Below, piece by piece: positions 7,141 to 16,194 of a DNA stretch of 30,750 bases. The notes beneath the pieces were generated by a model that had not been told where the DNA came from, searched no databases, and was given only the letters and a program-made list of their open reading frames with translations. Position numbers and translations under genes: made by a program. Origin of the DNA: Polychytrium aggregatum (lineage: Eukaryota; Chytridiomycota; Chytridiomycetes; Polychytriales); the NCBI RefSeq assembly GCF_025602895.1, contig NW_026516493.1, positions 1 through 30,750 of the forward strand, given 5' to 3'. The stretch's first letter is position 1, and every line of letters begins with the position of its first letter.

Positions 7141-8792
7141 GCACGTCACAGCCTGTGTGGCTGCAGAAGGGTCTCATCCAAGGCTCGGTCCTGAGTCCCC
7201 TTCTGTTCAGTGCCCACATTGACGACCTGCCTGGACTGCTCCGAGCCGAGGACGGACTTGTGCTTGCCTCCAGTCGCCACCACCGTCTCCGGGTCAACTC
7301 GCTCTGGTTTGCCGACGATGGTGTCCTCATCTGTCCGGCTGGCCGCACCCAGGCCATGCTGGACATCTGTGAGCGTCACAGTGTCGACAATCGCTACCGC
7401 TTCTCGCCTCCCAAGTGCGAGGTGCTGTACTCGGCCTGCAACGTCGACCAGCTCCATCCCGCCAAGCTGTACGGCACCGAGCTGCCCAAGGTCCTCCAGT
7501 TCCGCTACCTCGGTGTCATGGTCGACATTGACGGATTCCGCCCGGACCTCCAGTTCGACAAGCTCCTCCGCAAGGTCCACATGGTCACCGACACCGTGGT
7601 TGGACTTGGCATCACCCTCGGCAAGGTCTCGGCCAAGACCATCACCCAGGTCTACAAGACCTTTGTGCGGCCGACCCTCGAATACGGGATGGCCATGGAC
7701 ATCCCGGACCCGGCTCTGCGCGACCGCCTCGACGACGCCCAGATGACGGCCCTCCGCACCATGTTCCGCGTCGGCCCCGGCACTCCCGTCGGTGCCATGC
7801 ACCTCAACTGCGGCCTCCCCAAGATGTCCGTCCGTGTCAAGATGCTGGCCCTGCAGAACTGGGCCCGCTGGGACGACCAAGTCTCTGACGGCGACAAGAT
7901 GCTGTCGATGATCCTGCGCAACAAGATCATTGCGCCCTACCACCCCGACCAGTTCCTCGGCCAAGGAGTCCGAGCCGATCCGCACTGGGCCATGGTGGTC
8001 CGCCGACAAGAGGCCGACCACTCCCTCACGGCCACGGAGATCTACCGAGGCAAGACCCGACACCAGCCGCCGCCGCCCGGACCGCCCCGACCCCAGCCCG
8101 TCCCGATCAAGACCCTCATCTTCGAGGACCACATGAAGAACGGCTTCGACCGCTCCAAGCAGCTCACCGCCGCCTGCACCCCGTCGACCAAGATGTCGGG
8201 ACTCTGGGAGGCTCGCGGGTACCAAGGATCCATGGTCATGCTCATGTTCATGGTCCGATGGCGACTCGGTGCTCTCCCAGGCCACTTCAGGTTCGGATAC
8301 CGCAAGTGCAAGAACCTGGCTCGACACGGATCCGGGATCGACTTGACCAGGACCCACGCACAGCAATGTGTGGATCCGCATCAAGTCCTGGTCCGCAAGG
8401 TCGCAGCCCTCAAGACGGCCCACCCGACTTGGGTGGAAAGTGGTATAGCCGGAGTGGGACCAGTGGACAAGCTGCTGGACCTGCTCTCTTTCGATCGCAC
8501 TCCCCCTCGCACTCGCACCCCTCCCGCACTTGGATCGCTTGCTGCTCATGTACCCGCTCCCCGCACTGCCTTCCGAGCATTCGCACTTGGTGCACACCCA
8601 GTACCAGCACCCACTCCCACAACCAGTGTAGTCCCACCCTTGCAGTCTCTCCCTGCACCCTCATCACAGCGTAGTATAGTGCCAGCACTTGTCACTCCAC
8701 CACCCCGACCTCCCGTCGATCCTGCTATTCCCTTGTGGGAACTGCTTGAAAATGTGTTCACCCGCTTGGTCTCAGACCTTGTGGGCAGCTGA
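7141..8792 (+). pseudogene. LINE ORF2 fragment (RT palm to C-terminus), copy 1
   Basis: The frame runs open to the TGA at 8790-8792. It starts inside RT, just before the motif GLIQGSVLSPLLFS, and holds FADD (two catalytic Asp) at 7308-7319. The C-terminal C-X5-H-X9-H-X3-C motif and the Pro-rich tail follow. The endonuclease and the first RT catalytic Asp are missing, so this is a dead fragment despite the long open frame. It differs from copies 2 and 3 at several residues, for example Met-Val-Met versus Met-Ile-Met near 8231, and in the Pro-rich tail, so it is a second subtype. Confidence 0.88.
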
Positions 8793-8921
8793 GGCAGCAC
8801 TAGGCTGCAACAGGAGTAAATAGGCTTGCCTGTGTACTCAACGTGCCGGGGTACCAACCTGTTGGACCTGATGGCTTGTCTTCTTAAATAAAGTTGACTA
8901 TAGTAACAAAAAAAAAAAAAA
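8793..8921 (+). other. LINE 3' UTR and poly(A) tail, copy 1
   Basis: The 3' UTR has a small hairpin GCAGC/GCTGC at 8794-8808. A stronger stem-loop at 8850-8868 has GGT and CCAA pairing with TTGG and ACC around a CCTG loop, with one bulged A. AATAAA is at 8887-8892 and 14 A at 8908-8921. The same layout is in copy 2 (stem-loop at 12086-12104, 14 A at 12144-12157) and copy 3 (13015-13033, 12 A at 13073-13084). Confidence 0.7.
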
Positions 8922-11900
8922 TCCCGACCCACACCCGGCAGCGGGGTCCCAGCTGGACAACGATCGACTACATCTTTGTGTCGCATCGCCAGGCCAACAA
9001 CGACCCGCTGCTGCAGGTCGACACTGCCGGTGCCTTCCGTGGCCAGTCCGACCACTTCCCCATCTGGGCGACTCTGCGGGTACAGCCAAAGTACTACCCA
9101 AAGGTCGACCAATGGCAGTGGAAGATCGCCCAGCTCGAGGATCCTGCCGTCCGCGCCCAGTACCTCTTGGCGCTGCTGGACGAGCGCGAACGCGGTCTGC
9201 AGCGCATCCAGGCTGCACTCCGGCCAATCTCAAGGGGATCGGTCATTCCGATCTCGGAGAGTGCGGCCCAGGACTGCATCGACCGCGCCTGGTCCATCAT
9301 GATCGCCCTGATCACCACCGCTGCCGACTCCACCATCGGCAAGGCTTCCATCAAGACCGTCTGGAAGGACCCGGCCCTGATCCCCGAGATGCGGCAGCTT
9401 CGCGAGAGGCGCCGCGATCTCATCTACCAGCTCAAGTTGCCCGGGCTCTCCCTCCGCGTCGCCGAGGACAAGCGCGCCGAACTCCGCGCTGTCCGCAAAC
9501 AAGAAAAGAACCTCATCGTCCAGTCCCGCCGAGCAGCCGAGACCCTGGCCATGAACAAGCTGCACTCCCTCAACGCTTCCGAGGTCGCCAAGTCCCTGGC
9601 CGCCATGAAGAAGCGCAAGGAGCTCGACGACGCCTTCCACTTTGACAACTCGGACGAGGCCCTCGAGCGACTTGTGGTCCACTACGGCAAGGTCTCCTCG
9701 CACTCCCAGGACACCCCCGGTGCCGCCTTTGACCGGACCGTCGGCCCAAGACCCCTGGACACTGTTCCGCGCCTGCTCCCCGAGGACCGCTCCATTCCCC
9801 GATTGTCGTCGGACGAGGTGGCCGATGCCATCGTCAAGTCCCCCAAGCGCAAGTCTTCCGGCCCGGACAAGATCAAGGCCGAGATGCTGCACCCTGTCGC
9901 TCCCGTGGTCGCTCCCTGGCTCCGGGCCATCCTGCTGGCCGCCCTCAAGGCCTCCGTCGTCCCGACCGAGTGGAACACTGTCCTGATCCATCCGGTCTAC
10001 AAGAACAAGGGTTCGATCCTCGATCCGGCCATGTACCGGCCCATCGGGTTGACCCAGGTCCTCCGCAAGATCGCCGAGCGAGTCCTGCTGCCGTTCCTCA
10101 CCCGCGAGATCGGCATCATGGACATTGCCCAGGGAGGCTTCCGCCCGGACCGAGGCACCCTCGACCAGGTGTACTCGCTCGACGCTCTTGTCCGCATGAA
10201 CAAGATCCGCGACGACGAGTACAGCCTGGTCTTCCTCGACATCAAGGCCGCCTACGACACTGTCTGGCGGGAGCGCCTCTGGGACAAGATCGCCACCCGA
10301 GGTGCTGGTCCGGTCGCCGTCGGGGTCCTCAGGGCCATGTTCGACCGCACTCTTGTCCGCGTCGCCAGCAAGGGCCGCACGTCGCAGCCTGTGTGGCTGC
10401 AGAAGGGTCTCATCCAAGGCTCGGTCCTGAGTCCCCTTCTGTTCAGTGCCCACATTGACGACCTGCCTGGACTGCTCCGAGCCGAGGACGGACTTGTGCT
10501 TGCCTCGAGTCGCCACCACCGTCTCCGGGTCAACTCGCTCTGGTTTGCCGATGACGGTGTCCTCATCTGTCCGGCTGGCCGCACCCAGGCCATGCTGGAT
10601 ATCTGCGAACGCCACAGCATCGACAACCGGTACCGCTTCTCGCCTCCCAAGTGCGAGGTGCTGTACTCGGCCTGCAACGTCGACCAGCTCCATCCCGCCA
10701 AGCTGTACGGCACCGAGCTGCCCAAGGTCCTCCAGTTCCGCTACCTCGGTGTCATGGTCGACATTGACGGATTCCGCCCGGACCTCCAGTTCGACAAGCT
10801 CCTCCGCAAGGTCCACATGGTCACCGACACCGTGGTTGGACTCGGCATCACCCTCGGCAAGGTCTCGGCCAAGACCATCACCCAGGTCTACAAGACCTTT
10901 GTGCGGCCGACCCTCGAATACGGGATGGCCATGGACATCCCCGACCCAGCTCTGCGCGACCGCCTCGACGACGCCCAGATGACGGCCCTCCGCACCATGT
11001 TCCGCGTCGGCCCCGGCACTCCCGTCGGTGCCATGCACCTCAACTGCGGCCTTCCCAAGATGTCGGTCCGTGTCAAGATGCTGGCCCTGCAGAACTGGGC
11101 CCGCTGGGACGACCAAGTCTCTGACGGCGACAAGATGCTGTCGATGATCCTGCGCAACAAGATCATTGCGCCCTACCACCCCGACCAGTTCCTCGGCCAA
11201 GGAGTCCGAGCCGATCCGCACTGGGCCATGGTGGTCCGCCGACAAGAGGCCGACCACTCCCTCACGGCCACGGAGATCTACCGAGGCAAGACCCGACACC
11301 AGCCGCCGCCGCCCGGACCGCCCCGACCCCAGCCCGTCCCGATCAAGACCCTCATCTTCGAGGACCACATGAAGAACGGCTTCGACCGCTCCAAGCAGCT
11401 CACCGCCGCCTGCACCCCGTCGACCAAGATGTCGGGACTCTGGGAGGCTCGCGGGTACCAAGGATCCATGATCATGCTCATGTTCATGGTCCGATGGCGA
11501 CTCGGTGCTCTCCCAGGCCACTTCAGATTTGGCTACCGCAAGTGCAAGAACCTGGCTCGACACGGATCCGGGATCGACTTGACCAGGACCCACGCACAGC
11601 AGTGTGTGGATCCGCATCAAGTCCTGGTCCGCAAGGTCGCAGCCCTCAAGACGGCCCACCCGACTTGGGTGGAAAGTGGTATAGCCGGAGTGGGACCAGT
11701 GGACAAGCTGCTGGACCTGCTCAGTTTCGATCGCACTCCCCCTCGCAGTCGCACCCCTCCCGCACTTGGATCACTTGCTGCTCATGTACCCGCTCCCCGC
11801 ACTGCCTTCCGAGCATTCGCACTTGGTGCACACCCAGCACCACCACCCACTCCCACACCCAGTGTAGTCCCACCCTTGCAGTCTCTCCCTGCACCCTCAT

Positions 11901-12028
11901 CACAGCGTAGTATAGTGTCAGCACTTGTCATTCCTCCACCCCGACCCCCCCTCGATCCTGCTGTTCCCTTGTGGGAACTGCTCGAAAATGTGTTCACCCG
12001 CTTGGTCTCAGACCTTGTGGGCAGCTGA
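8922..12028 (+). pseudogene. LINE ORF2 (endonuclease end, RT, C-terminal domain), copy 2
   Basis: About 1,035 codons are open to the TGA at 12026-12028. The frame begins in the last part of an APE endonuclease: TTIDYIFVS, then the SDH motif at 9047-9055. A basic linker and the RT domain follow from about 9838 (KRKSSGPDKIKAEML), with catalytic Asp in FLDIKAAYD at 10238-10240 and FADD at 10544-10555. Near the C-terminus is C-X5-H-X9-H-X3-C at 11543-11605, then a Pro/Ser-rich tail of about 100 residues. No RNase H domain is visible. The reading frame continues back through the A-run, so an apparent TTG start in copy 1's 3' UTR is an accident. No inner stop is seen; the element is dead mainly for lack of its 5' end. 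Confidence 0.9.
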
Positions 12029-12157
12029 GGCAGCACTAGGCTGCAACAGGAGTAAATAGGCTTGCCTGTGTACTCAACGTGCCGGGGTACCAACCTGTTG
12101 GACCTGATGGCTTGTCTTCTTGAATAAAGTTGACTATAGTAACAAAAAAAAAAAAAA
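8922..12157 (+). mobile_element. LINE copy 2, 5'-truncated in the endonuclease
   Basis: This is the longest LINE copy (3,236 bp). It starts directly on the 14-A tail of copy 1 and ends with its own 3' UTR, AATAAA and 14 A. An ORF1, the 5' UTR and most of the endonuclease are missing, as expected of incomplete target-primed reverse transcription. I see no target duplication other than what the A-runs could hide. Confidence 0.9.
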
Positions 12158-13084
12158 TGGTGGTCCGCCGACAAGAGGCCGACCACTCCCTCACGGCCAC
12201 GGAGATCTACCGAGGCAAGACCCGACACCAGCCGCCGCCGCCCGGACCGCCCCGACCCCAGCCCGTCCCGATCAAGACCCTCATCTTCGAGGACCACATG
12301 AAGAACGGCTTCGACCGCTCCAAGCAGCTCACCGCCGCCTGCACCCCGTCGACCAAGATGTCGGGACTCTGGGAGGCTCGCGGGTACCAAGGATCCATGA
12401 TCATGCTCATGTTCATGGTCCGATGGCGACTCGGTGCTCTCCCAGGCCACTTCAGATTTGGCTACCGCAAGTGCAAGAACCTGGCTCGACACGGATCCGG
12501 GATCGACTTGACCAGGACCCACGCACAGCAGTGTGTGGATCCGCATCAAGTCCTGGTCCGCAAGGTCGCAGCCCTCAAGACGGCCCACCCGACTTGGGTG
12601 GAAAGTGGTATAGCCGGAGTGGGACCAGTGGACAAGCTGCTGGACCTGCTCAGTTTCGATCGCACTCCCCCTCGCAGTCGCACCCCTCCCGCACTTGGAT
12701 CACTTGCTGCTCATGTACCCGCTCCCCGCACTGCCTTCCGAGCATTCGCACTTGGTGCACACCCAGCACCACCACCCACTCCCACACCCAGTGTAGTCCC
12801 ACCCTTGCAGTCTCTCCCTGCACCCTCATCACAGCGTAGTATAGTGTCAGCACTTGTCATTCCTCCACCCCGACCCCCCCTCGATCCTGCTGTTCCCTTG
12901 TGGGAACTGCTCGAAAATGTGTTCACCCGCTTGGTCTCAGACCTTGTGGGCAGCTGAGGCAGCACTAGGCTGCAACAGGAGTAAATAGGCTTGCCTGTGT
13001 ACTCAACGTGCCGGGGTACCAACCTGTTGGACCTGATGGCTTGTCTTCTTGAATAAAGTTGACTATAGTAACAAAAAAAAAAAA
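12158..13084 (+). mobile_element. LINE copy 3, short 5'-truncated
   Basis: This is a 927-bp 3' fragment that starts directly on copy 2's 14-A tail and equals 11229-12157 except for two fewer A. I saw no other difference. Its 12-A tail abuts the satellite at gttcagaagc (13085). Confidence 0.92.
12160..12957 (+). pseudogene. LINE ORF2 C-terminal fragment, copy 3
   Basis: The fragment runs from MVVRRQEADHS to the TGA at 12955-12957. It holds only the region after RT: the C-H-H-C motif and the Pro-rich tail. It has no catalytic domain. It matches the same region of copy 2 residue for residue, so the two come from the same subtype and are recent. Confidence 0.88.
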
Positions 13085-13223
13085 GTTCAGAAGCATGGGT
13101 AGCTGGGGAAGTACTCTGGGTACTTCGGGGGATACTTTGAGTACTCTGGGTACTCTGGGAACTGTGGGAACTCCAGCAACAGGCGAGTGATGGGAATACG
13201 CGCTAGAAGCGTGGGAACAGTGA

Positions 13224-13259
13224 TACGTGTGCTACGTGTGCTACGTGTGCTACGTGTGT
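13224..13259 (+). repeat. 9-bp minisatellite TACGTGTGC x4
   Basis: Four tandem copies are present, the last ending in T. It recurs at the same offset in each unit. In the unit starting at 24518 there are five copies (24657-24701), which fully explains that unit's extra 9 bp. Confidence 0.9.
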
Positions 13260-13339
13260 GACGGGGGGATACTACAGGCGATGTGTAGGATGACGGTAGT
13301 ACTCAGAAGAGTCGAAGAATCGCTAAGATAGAATAGGCG

Positions 13340-13747
13340 CTGTGATCTCGCTGTGACCTCGGATTCTATATCACCCAGCCAGTTCTATCGGGCCCACTCT
13401 ATAGTGGATCTGTGATCTGTGAAGTCCTTTGGACCTGGAGACCAGGGTTTGGCTCTAGAATTTTAAAATTTTAAAAAAAAACCCTCTGGCCATAGGCTGG
13501 AATCACGGGAGGATCACGGGCGAATGGCTGGGGTCTATCGGCACTGTGACCTCCCTGTGACCTCGGTTTCTATATGATCCAGGCAGTTCTATCTGGCTCA
13601 CTCTACAGTGGGTCTGTGATCTGTGAAGTCCTTTGGACCTGGAGGACCAGGGTTTGGCTCTAGAATTTTAAAATTTTAAAAAACCCTCTGGCCATAGGCT
13701 GGAATCACGGGTGGATCACGGGCGGTGGATCACGGGTGGATCATAGC
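13340..13747 (+). repeat. Two diverged ~204-bp subrepeats in each unit
   Basis: The blocks from 13340 and 13544 share CTGTGACCTC motifs, a TCTATAT element, the stretch around GTCCTTTGGACCTGG, the AT tract and GGCCATAGGCTGGAATCACG. They differ by substitutions and small indels. A third, partial echo (three CTGTGACCTC motifs) lies near 13938-13970. The unit thus grew by an older internal duplication. Confidence 0.8.
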
Positions 13748-13781
13748 CGGATGCCTGGCTGGATTTTGAAATTTTAAAATT
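13459..13781. repeat. Three AATTTTAAAATT palindromes per unit
   Basis: Perfect 12-bp palindromes lie at 13459-13470, 13664-13675 and 13770-13781, followed by A-runs in the first two. They recur in each unit. Confidence 0.85.
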
Positions 13782-14022
13782 GAAGAGGCCTGGGCGGTCC
13801 AAAAGATGGGCCGAGATCACAGATTCCATAATGAGATCACAGCAGTTTGATCTTCAATGGGGATCTGTATGCTGAGGCGCGCTTCCTCTGTGTCCAAGTC
13901 CAAGTCATGGTAGCAGACGACGCTGTTTTATGTAGGCTGTGACCTCCCTGTGACCTCCCTGTGACCTCGGTGCCTATATGTTTGGGTACTTTTTACAATG
14001 CGTGGTGGGCACAACCAATGGG

Positions 14023-14054
14023 CACGTACTGGCCACGTACTGGCCACGTACGGG
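14023..14054 (+). repeat. 11-bp repeat CACGTACTGGC
   Basis: Two perfect copies (14023-14033 and 14034-14044) and a third partial one (CACGTACGGG). Present in every unit. Confidence 0.85.
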
Positions 14055-14186
14055 TCACCCAATGTGCGCGGCATCCACGATCACGCTCGTGTTTGAAGCC
14101 AGTGGAGTCTACTATAGAGGCTTTGGGCGGGTATAGGGCAAGCTGCTGCAGTCTCTCCTATGGTATCCTCTATCTCCGTATATGTT

Positions 14187-14360
14187 CTACTACTATTACT
14201 ACTACTACTATTACTACTACTACTACCATACTACTACTATACTACTACTATACTCTTTTATTATATTGTATGATCTATTAGAATAGAATAGAAGAGAATA
14301 GAAGAGAATAGAATAGTATAGAAGAGAAGAGAATGGTATAGTATAGAATGGTATAGTACA
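14187..14360 (+). repeat. TAC-rich and GAATA-rich simple repeats
   Basis: A (TAC/ACT)n tract with interruptions spans 14187-14254. After an AT-rich spacer comes a purine-rich tract of GAATA, GAAGA and GTATA words at 14281-14360. They recur in each unit with no length change that I could see. Confidence 0.88.
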
Positions 14361-14430
14361 GAAACAGCTACAATTGAATAGGATTGAATATATCATGGCT
14401 TGCTCACAGGCCAGGCCAGAGACCACGGGC

Positions 14431-14686
14431 TTTAGGCCTTGGTACTTAGGCTTTAGGCTCTAGGCTTTAGGCTCCGGTTCTTAGGCTCAGTGTCAAGCTG
14501 CAGCCTGTAATGGGTGTCTGGTCAGGGTTTGGTCTGGGCCGTGATAAGGCTATAGACATCAGCTCTTGCAGTGTTCTCTCTATATACTGCCCCAACACCA
14601 GCCCCAGTCCAGGCCTGAACGCGCGGTACAAGAGCGCAGGTCTGGGAACAGCCTAAACCCTGAGCCCTAAAGCCTAGCCTTAACCC
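14431..14686. repeat. Opposed degenerate telomere-like stretches
   Basis: TTTAGGC-like words cluster at 14431-14490, and CCTAAAC/CCCTAAAG/CTTAACCC words at 14651-14686. CTAGGCTTTAGGCTC (14460-14474) and GAGCCCTAAAGCCTAG (14662-14677) are inverted repeats with one base of difference, about 187 bp apart. The resemblance to TTAGGG is degenerate, and a telomeric origin is only inferred. Confidence 0.5.
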
Positions 14687-15384
14687 AGGCCTGAGCTCCA
14701 GTATAGACTCGAGCCTTGGGTTCAGGCTAAAACCTGACCTGTGGCAGTACCAGTGGCAGTTCAGAAGCATGGGTAGCTGGGGAAGTACTCTGGGTACTTC
14801 GGGGGATACTTTGAGTACTCTGGGTACTCTGGGAACTGTGGGAACTCCAGCAACAGGCGAGTGATGGGAATACGCGCTAGAAGCGTGGGAACAGTGATAC
14901 GTGTGCTACGTGTGCTACGTGTGCTACGTGTGTGACGGGGGGATACTACAGGCGATGTGTAGGATGACGGTAGTACTCAGAAGAGTCGAAGAATCGCTAA
15001 GATAGAATAGGCGCTGTGATCTCGCTGTGACCTCGGATTCTATATCACCCAGCCAGTTCTATCGGGCCCACTCTATAGTGGATCTGTGATCTGTGAAGTC
15101 CTTTGGACCTGGAGACCAGGGTTTGGCTCTAGAATTTTAAAATTTTAAAAAAAAACCCTCTGGCCATAGGCTGGAATCACGGGAGGATCACGGGCGAATG
15201 GCTGGGGTCTATCGGCACTGTGACCTCCCTGTGACCTCGGTTTCTATATGATCCAGGCAGTTCTATCTGGCTCACTCTACAGTGGGTCTGTGATCTGTGA
15301 AGTCCTTTGGACCTGGAGGACCAGGGTTTGGCTCTAGAATTTTAAAATTTTAAAAAACCCTCTGGCCATAGGCTGGAATCACGG

Positions 15385-15389
15385 GTGGA
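15385..15389. repeat. Target-site duplication, left (gtgga)
   Basis: gtgga precedes the left LTR and is repeated at 21796-21800 after the right LTR. Five bp is the usual length for Ty3/gypsy integrase, and the uninterrupted units hold a single copy at this point. Confidence 0.93.
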
Positions 15390-16179
15390 TGTTAAAGTCC
15401 AAAGGGGACTCAACGGCAAAAGAAGAAGTGAGCTCGAAGTGAGCTCAGGGAAAGCAAGGGTAGAGTCCGAAGTGGACTCGGAGAGGGAGCGAGGGAAGCA
15501 AAGATCCGTTCAAGATAAGACTTGTCTCGAAATGAGACGTGAGGAACACTCAGAGAATAAAGTAGAAGGCACTTTATTTAGTCCTATTTTGAACGCTAAG
15601 GTTCGACTACACATCGCGGGGGTCAGGCTATTTATAGACAAGTCCGGACTTGGCAGCGAAGGGCGGCCAAGGGAGGGAAAAGTGGGCGATCGAGCAGGGC
15701 GAAGGGGGCGATGCACGAACGAGGGCCGAGAAGGACCACCGAGACAGGCAGAGAACCAAAGCGAGAGAGGCGCAAGCAAAAGCGAAGCACCTGGCAGGAG
15801 AAACGTGCAAAGGCGAAGCAATGTGACTCAACGTCCAAGAAGCGGATTGGTCAAGTATAAGGTTGGGGCAAATGCATGCGAGATGAACAAGAGATCGGGG
15901 CGGTCAGGCAGGTCATGAGTCACCGGTGGGGGGACACATGACCGGCAGCCGAATTGCAACCAATCGCAGCAAGGCGCGTGCACAAACAAACCGGCGCGTG
16001 CGAAGAAGACAAAGGAAGCGGAGCAGCGCGGGAAAACGGAAGTGCGGAAGGAGCGGAAAAGACAGGCAAAAGGCGGAAAATCGGAGGGGAACTGCAAGGC
16101 TACACACAAACAAACAGAAGGCAAAAGAATAGCCAAGTGTGCAGTCAAAGTGGAGAACAAGCAGGAGCTATCCCTAACA
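15390..16179 (-). repeat. 3' LTR of copy B
   Basis: This 790-bp LTR is one base shorter than copy A's; a T-run in U3 has lost a T. Its terminal sequence reads GGACTTTAACA on the element strand where the partner LTR has GGACTCTAACA. Confidence 0.93.
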
Positions 16180-16194
16180 TCATCCCCTTCCTTA
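16180..16194 (-). promoter_or_regulatory. Polypurine tract, copy B
   Basis: On the minus strand this is the same taaggaagggga-tga run as in copy A. It overlaps the Pol stop codon and abuts the 3' LTR. Confidence 0.75.

Larger units (their letters stand above)
7141..8921 (+). mobile_element. LINE copy 1, 5'-truncated at the LTR element
   Basis: This is the 3' part of an APE-type non-LTR retrotransposon: RT from motif B onward, the C-terminal region, the 3' UTR and 14 A. It is 1,781 nt, exactly the length of 10377-12157 in copy 2, and differs only by scattered substitutions. Its left end is the chromovirus LTR, and the missing 5' part is not on the other side of that element. Confidence 0.9.
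13085..14758 (+). repeat. Satellite unit 1
   Basis: This is the reference unit. In order: GGTACTCTGG-like short repeats (13110-13165), a 9-bp minisatellite (13224-13259), two ~204-bp subrepeats (13340-~13747), three AATTTTAAAATT palindromes, an 11-bp repeat (14023-14054), a TAC-rich tract (14187-14254), a GAATA-rich tract (14281-14360), and two opposed telomere-like stretches (14431-14490 and 14651-14686). Its left edge is the poly(A) of LINE copy 3. Confidence 0.93.

Noticed and set aside
8894..8921. Start codon of the 1,044-codon frame at 8894
   Set aside because: It is a TTG in copy 1's 3' UTR, read through an A-tail; the LINE frame itself is 5'-truncated.
9230..11659. An 809-codon open frame antisense to LINE copy 2
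   Set aside because: It mirrors the GC-rich sense ORF, has no family features, recurs antisense to other LINE copies, and is explained by the codon use of the sense strand.
8922..12157. LINE copy 2 as a complete, active element
   Set aside because: The endonuclease is missing all but its end, and no ORF1 or 5' UTR is present.
13224..14054. Short direct repeats as a CRISPR-like array
   Set aside because: The repeats are directly adjacent with no unique spacers, and the setting is eukaryotic.
13961..14281. Repeated 106-, 67- and 82-codon frames in each satellite unit
   Set aside because: They run through TAC and GAATA microsatellites, start at non-ATG codons at least in part, and are kept only because the whole unit is kept.
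13085..14758. The 1,674-bp unit as rDNA spacer or 5S/tRNA cluster
   Set aside because: I find no rRNA ends, no 5S internal control region and no tRNA box A/B pair in the unit.
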